Origin: Eucalyptus grandis
Taxonomy: Eukaryota > Streptophyta > Magnoliopsida > Myrtales > Myrtaceae
Length of the DNA: 64,000 nt
Reading direction: 5' to 3'
Assembly (NCBI RefSeq): GCF_016545825.1
Contig: NC_052614.1
Coordinates: 57,729,864-57,793,863, forward strand
Each line of letters starts with the position of its first letter. Within the stretch, counting starts at the first letter, position 1. A program made the translations under genes and the position numbers. Under the pieces are notes generated by a model. The model ran no database searches. It had not been told where the DNA came from and was given only the letters and a program-made list of their open reading frames with translations. Shown in pieces: positions 60,494-64,000 of the stretch.

Positions 60494-62511
60494 AACCCTT
60501 AAAAAAGGTTGAGAGCCGTGACCTTAAAGGGTAGATCGCTACTTACGTATTTCAATATCCGACTCGCGTGGTTTCACATGTCATTAAGCTAATCTTAGTA
60601 AGTACCCTTTGATGAGAGTATTACGTGTCCTATTTTCATTTATTATTCCCCGCAAGTCACTTAATAGTTATTATTAGAAAACTTATGTTGATACATGGCC
60701 CCCCTACGAAACCCAATTGGACAGTGATGACTCATTATTGTCACATAAAGACGTGGACACATTAGCTGATGCGGCCGGATGTACTTTGAACTAAAATTCC
60801 GATGATGGAGTCAAGGATCTATGGGGTAGTGGATTACAACAAAGATGACATCCTCAACGCTAAAGATCAGCAGCATCTTGTATTTTTCCATGTGCATGTC
60901 TTATTCAGCTCGGACAACAAATTTTTTTATACCCGAAACAATTGACTAACTCCAGTTTCACCATGCCCAATACCCCCGAAGTCTCTTTCATTATACTTTT
61001 ATTTTCCATCCAAGGGGAAACCCCACTTTTGTAGCTTTCTTTACACCCAGATGACGATGGATAGTATGTGACATTGGGTAAACTTAGAATTGAATAATTG
61101 AGTGCCGCCCTTGAAGAGTCTCGATCAGAAGAAGAAGGTTGATCAAAACATTGAGAACCCTAAAGGCCCCCCCAAATCCATACCAAATCTAGGGTAAGAC
61201 TTGGGAAAAACAATTTAATGATGCGAAGAAGATTACGAAGTTTAGGTATCTGGGGACCATTTGAAGACGACATCGAGCATTAAGGTCGCATTTGAACTTG
61301 CACGCTGCCGAGGGAACCATAGTTTCTTTCTTTTGGACCACGTACTGAAGGGAACTTTATATTTAACAAGGACCTTCACACCATCCTCTATGGTTGCAGG
61401 CACGACTCAAATTACTCCGAGACTGAAAAGTCGACAAGAACTTAAAACCGGCCGGCACAAGAAACAGCTTTTAGCGCACACCGTTTGCTGCTCGGATCTT
61501 ATGTAATTCACTATTGAAGGATCCCAAATCCTGCTTTTATTGTCTTAGTGCAAAAGATATATTCCGTGCACTTGGTTTTAGACATTCTAATGCATGTTTT
61601 TAAATCTTTTTTTTTTAAGACGAGGAAGATAATCCTAGTAGATATAGCTTTAACTCAATGATATGCCCCCACTAAAATCATGATGTCGGTAAAACGCGAA
61701 CTAGAATTCGGTTAAGTGACTCAAATGCGATATTATATGCACTGAATTGTGTGGACAACAAACCTATATCGGTGCCTATAGACTTCTCATGTCTCATTTT
61801 TTTTTTAATGTATGCCCTTCTTTATACAGTTTCATCCCATTTGTTCTTCTAATGAAATTTAATGCGACTGGTGCAAATCACAGAGATGGTTACATGAATA
61901 CATATGCGTACACGCGAGCTTATCTGATTTATTATGTATATAGATACTCCTACAAACAAGATATTACATTTATTATGAAGTGGTCCTGCCTTAACAGTTG
62001 GACCTCTCACCAATAAAAATATTTATAATTATTGAGGGAGATAATAAAAAAGAAATTGTTATGCAATCCAACCCAACCTAATTTACCAAACTATATTATG
62101 CCATTGTATTAGGAAGCCTCGGGGACACCATGGTCCCACGCACGCCCAAGAGAAGGCACTAGAAAAAAGAAAACCTAATACAACAGAATATATAATGTAA
62201 AATAGAATTGAATGTTCTTCTTGAACGATAAGATTTTGAGTTTGCAGTGTCTTGCATGAATTTGCATGGAATACAAAACATGTTATCGTTCATTTTATCA
62301 TCTCAATGGTTTTTTTTTTTTTTGAACGATTATCGAGGGAAAAAACAAAATGATGTGGAACTCCACCGGAGTTGAATAAACCTTGCGCTCATAAAATATC
62401 CCACTAACCTAATGAAACGGGTAATTAGAGATAGCTGAAAACTTGGCGAATGTTAGAAACACAATGTTGTTGTGCTTGTTGGTACAAAGACTCATATTTG
62501 TATCGTTCTCT
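60494..62511. other. Spacer, nothing firmly recognised
   Basis: Contains an 81-codon frame at 61261-61506 and an 89-codon frame at 61747-62016, both without recognised domains and within chance expectation. Confidence 0.45.
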
Positions 62512-62938
62512 TAGACATGTCAAAACGGGTTACAAACCCATTTCTTAACCCATATATGATGGCATAAGATGTTATATGTGTTAGATATATTCAATAAATG
62601 AGTTATAAATGAATTTAGAATGGTAAAGCCCAATTTAATATGAATGTTAAATAGGTCACAAATAGGTTTACAATTTACTTAAATCCAATCCACCTCTATG
62701 ACTCTCTTTTTATTCTCTATTGCCCTCACTCAATTACACACTCACTCACTTCATACTCTCACCTCATTTTGGGCATGAATTTTACTAAATTTGGTTAAAT
62801 TAGCAATATGGGTCGGATTGGATATGAGTTAGGTTAGGTATGGGTCGCTAGTTTGCATTGTATAAAAACGGGTCAAGATGAGTTAAATTGATCTATTTAA
62901 GTTAGACCATTTTTAACCCGACCCACCCATTTGACTAG
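62512..62938. mobile_element. Possible hAT-like MITE
   Basis: The left end TAGACATGTCAAAACGGGTT and the right end, whose complement reads CTAGTCAAATGGGTGGGTCGGG, are imperfect inverted repeats of the GTCAAA..GGGT type common in small plant hAT-derived elements. An 8-bp target duplication is not visible, so the call is tentative. Confidence 0.35.
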
Positions 62939-64000
62939 TTTAATCACTATACTAATCTCGTGGGATTACTATCTATCCTTTTATGAAAAGAGATGACCAT
63001 GACCATCATTTGGTACGTCTATTCATTTTGCCTTTGCATTACCTTTGCCGGTAAGTTTTTGTACTATCGGTCTTCATTACTGCTTGGTATCACAAGCATT
63101 ACTCTAGTTATGTAATGAGCTAAAAACGAAGTAGAATGGAAACATCAAGCTTGCCACGTTAAATCGGCATGAACCCGCCTGCATTTAGCATATACTGCTC
63201 AAGAAAGCTTCACATAGATCTCTCCACTTTTAGGTAAATAGATCCCGGTATCATCAAACACGGACCTCGTCGATATGTTAACGCTTGAGTCAACACTAAA
63301 CTGAACGGCCTAAACATAAGATTGTTTAAACTTGCTCCTACGTCTATTTCATGCAACTATCATGTACGTGACAACTTCGATTGTGCATAAAGATAGAAGT
63401 TGAGAATACTATCCAACAACTCCATCTGACGAGAGAGTCACTCTTTTGGGTGATTAAATCACTAAGCGTTGCAAAATAAAGGAGGTAGGCTTTAGCTTTA
63501 GACGTAAAGAAAGTAAATAGCCATGAATGAAAATAGAACCTCCATGATCCTTTAAGCAACATGCTTTTTCCTAGTACGGCAGATAAGTTCAATATCTTTC
63601 AATGGTCACCTAAAAAGATACCATATCTTCGCAATTTATGCATATTTAATATATATCTACTTTGTTAGGTGCAATCCGTGCTTCGGATTCTTATATCATA
63701 TCTCCTTTGCCTTTATTCATCAAATGGCATTGGTGTGTAGTATCCAACTATGCAAGTTGCATATCACCCAAAAAAAAAAAAAAAAAATGGAAAATTTTCA
63801 TTTTTTTGGGGGGAATTAATTTCCGGTGAGTGAATATGATTGAATATGCTACCAAATAGCAGTTTGGATTCAGAAATTTACGTGTCATGCCTATTTACAA
63901 GACAAGAGAGTCAAAATCCAAACCTGAATTATGCTGACTCCACATTAGGTGTGATGGATTCCCTCAGTTTGTCTATGATATCATACGTAACCTTCAATGG
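62939..64000. other. Spacer to window end, nothing recognised
   Basis: AT-rich with an A-run at 63770-63787. One 82-codon minus-strand frame (63344-63592) shows no recognisable domain. Confidence 0.45.

Overview
Plant nuclear DNA, most likely from a woody eudicot. Evidence: R2R3-MYB genes with two canonical short introns, abundant LTR retrotransposons, a Mutator-like element, MITE-like foldbacks, and a piece of chloroplast rpoA inserted in the nuclear context. Base composition is AT-rich outside genes and transposon cores. I cannot name the species from sequence alone; a Myrtaceae-like genome is only a guess. The window is dominated by a tandem segmental duplication carrying four copies of one R2R3-MYB transcription-factor gene, all on the + strand. 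LAYOUT: unit 1 (1-9399, cut at its 5' end by the window) holds MYB copy 1. Unit 2 (9400-30272) holds MYB copy 2 and is more than twice as long because it was invaded by (a) a 6.5-kb array of about seven 466-bp Argonaute N-domain-like fragments, itself split by a 3.4-kb solo LTR, (b) a 0.96-kb Mutator-like element carrying an F-box fragment, and (c) a 3.3-kb solo LTR. A spacer (30273-34085) carries a broken GT34 xylosyltransferase gene interrupted by a 1.7-kb solo LTR. Unit 3 (about 34085-47835) starts with a decayed but structurally complete Ty1/copia element and holds MYB copy 3. Unit 4 (about 47836-54830) holds MYB copy 4, which has a frameshift, a changed TATA box, a plastid insertion upstream and a small intron insertion. 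From 54831 to 64000 I see mostly AT-rich, gene-poor DNA with two unrecognised ORFs of about 155 codons and two MITE-like elements. HOW IT WORKS: the three intact MYBs keep R2 and R3, the R3 signature for bHLH partners and an acidic C-terminal tail, so they are probable DNA-binding partners in MYB-bHLH(-WD40) complexes of the type that controls flavonoid or epidermal-cell programmes. That family role is inference; the target genes are not visible here. Copies 1/2 and 3/4 are the closer pairs. The copies differ mainly in the core promoter and 5' leader (G-box, TATA, GA-microsatellite length and upstream ATG frame), so expression or translation may have diverged more than the protein. Everything else recognisable is transposon, pseudogene or captured gene fragment. 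The least ordinary feature is the Argonaute-fragment array. Identities and repeat boundaries were judged by eye; no alignment or database search was run.
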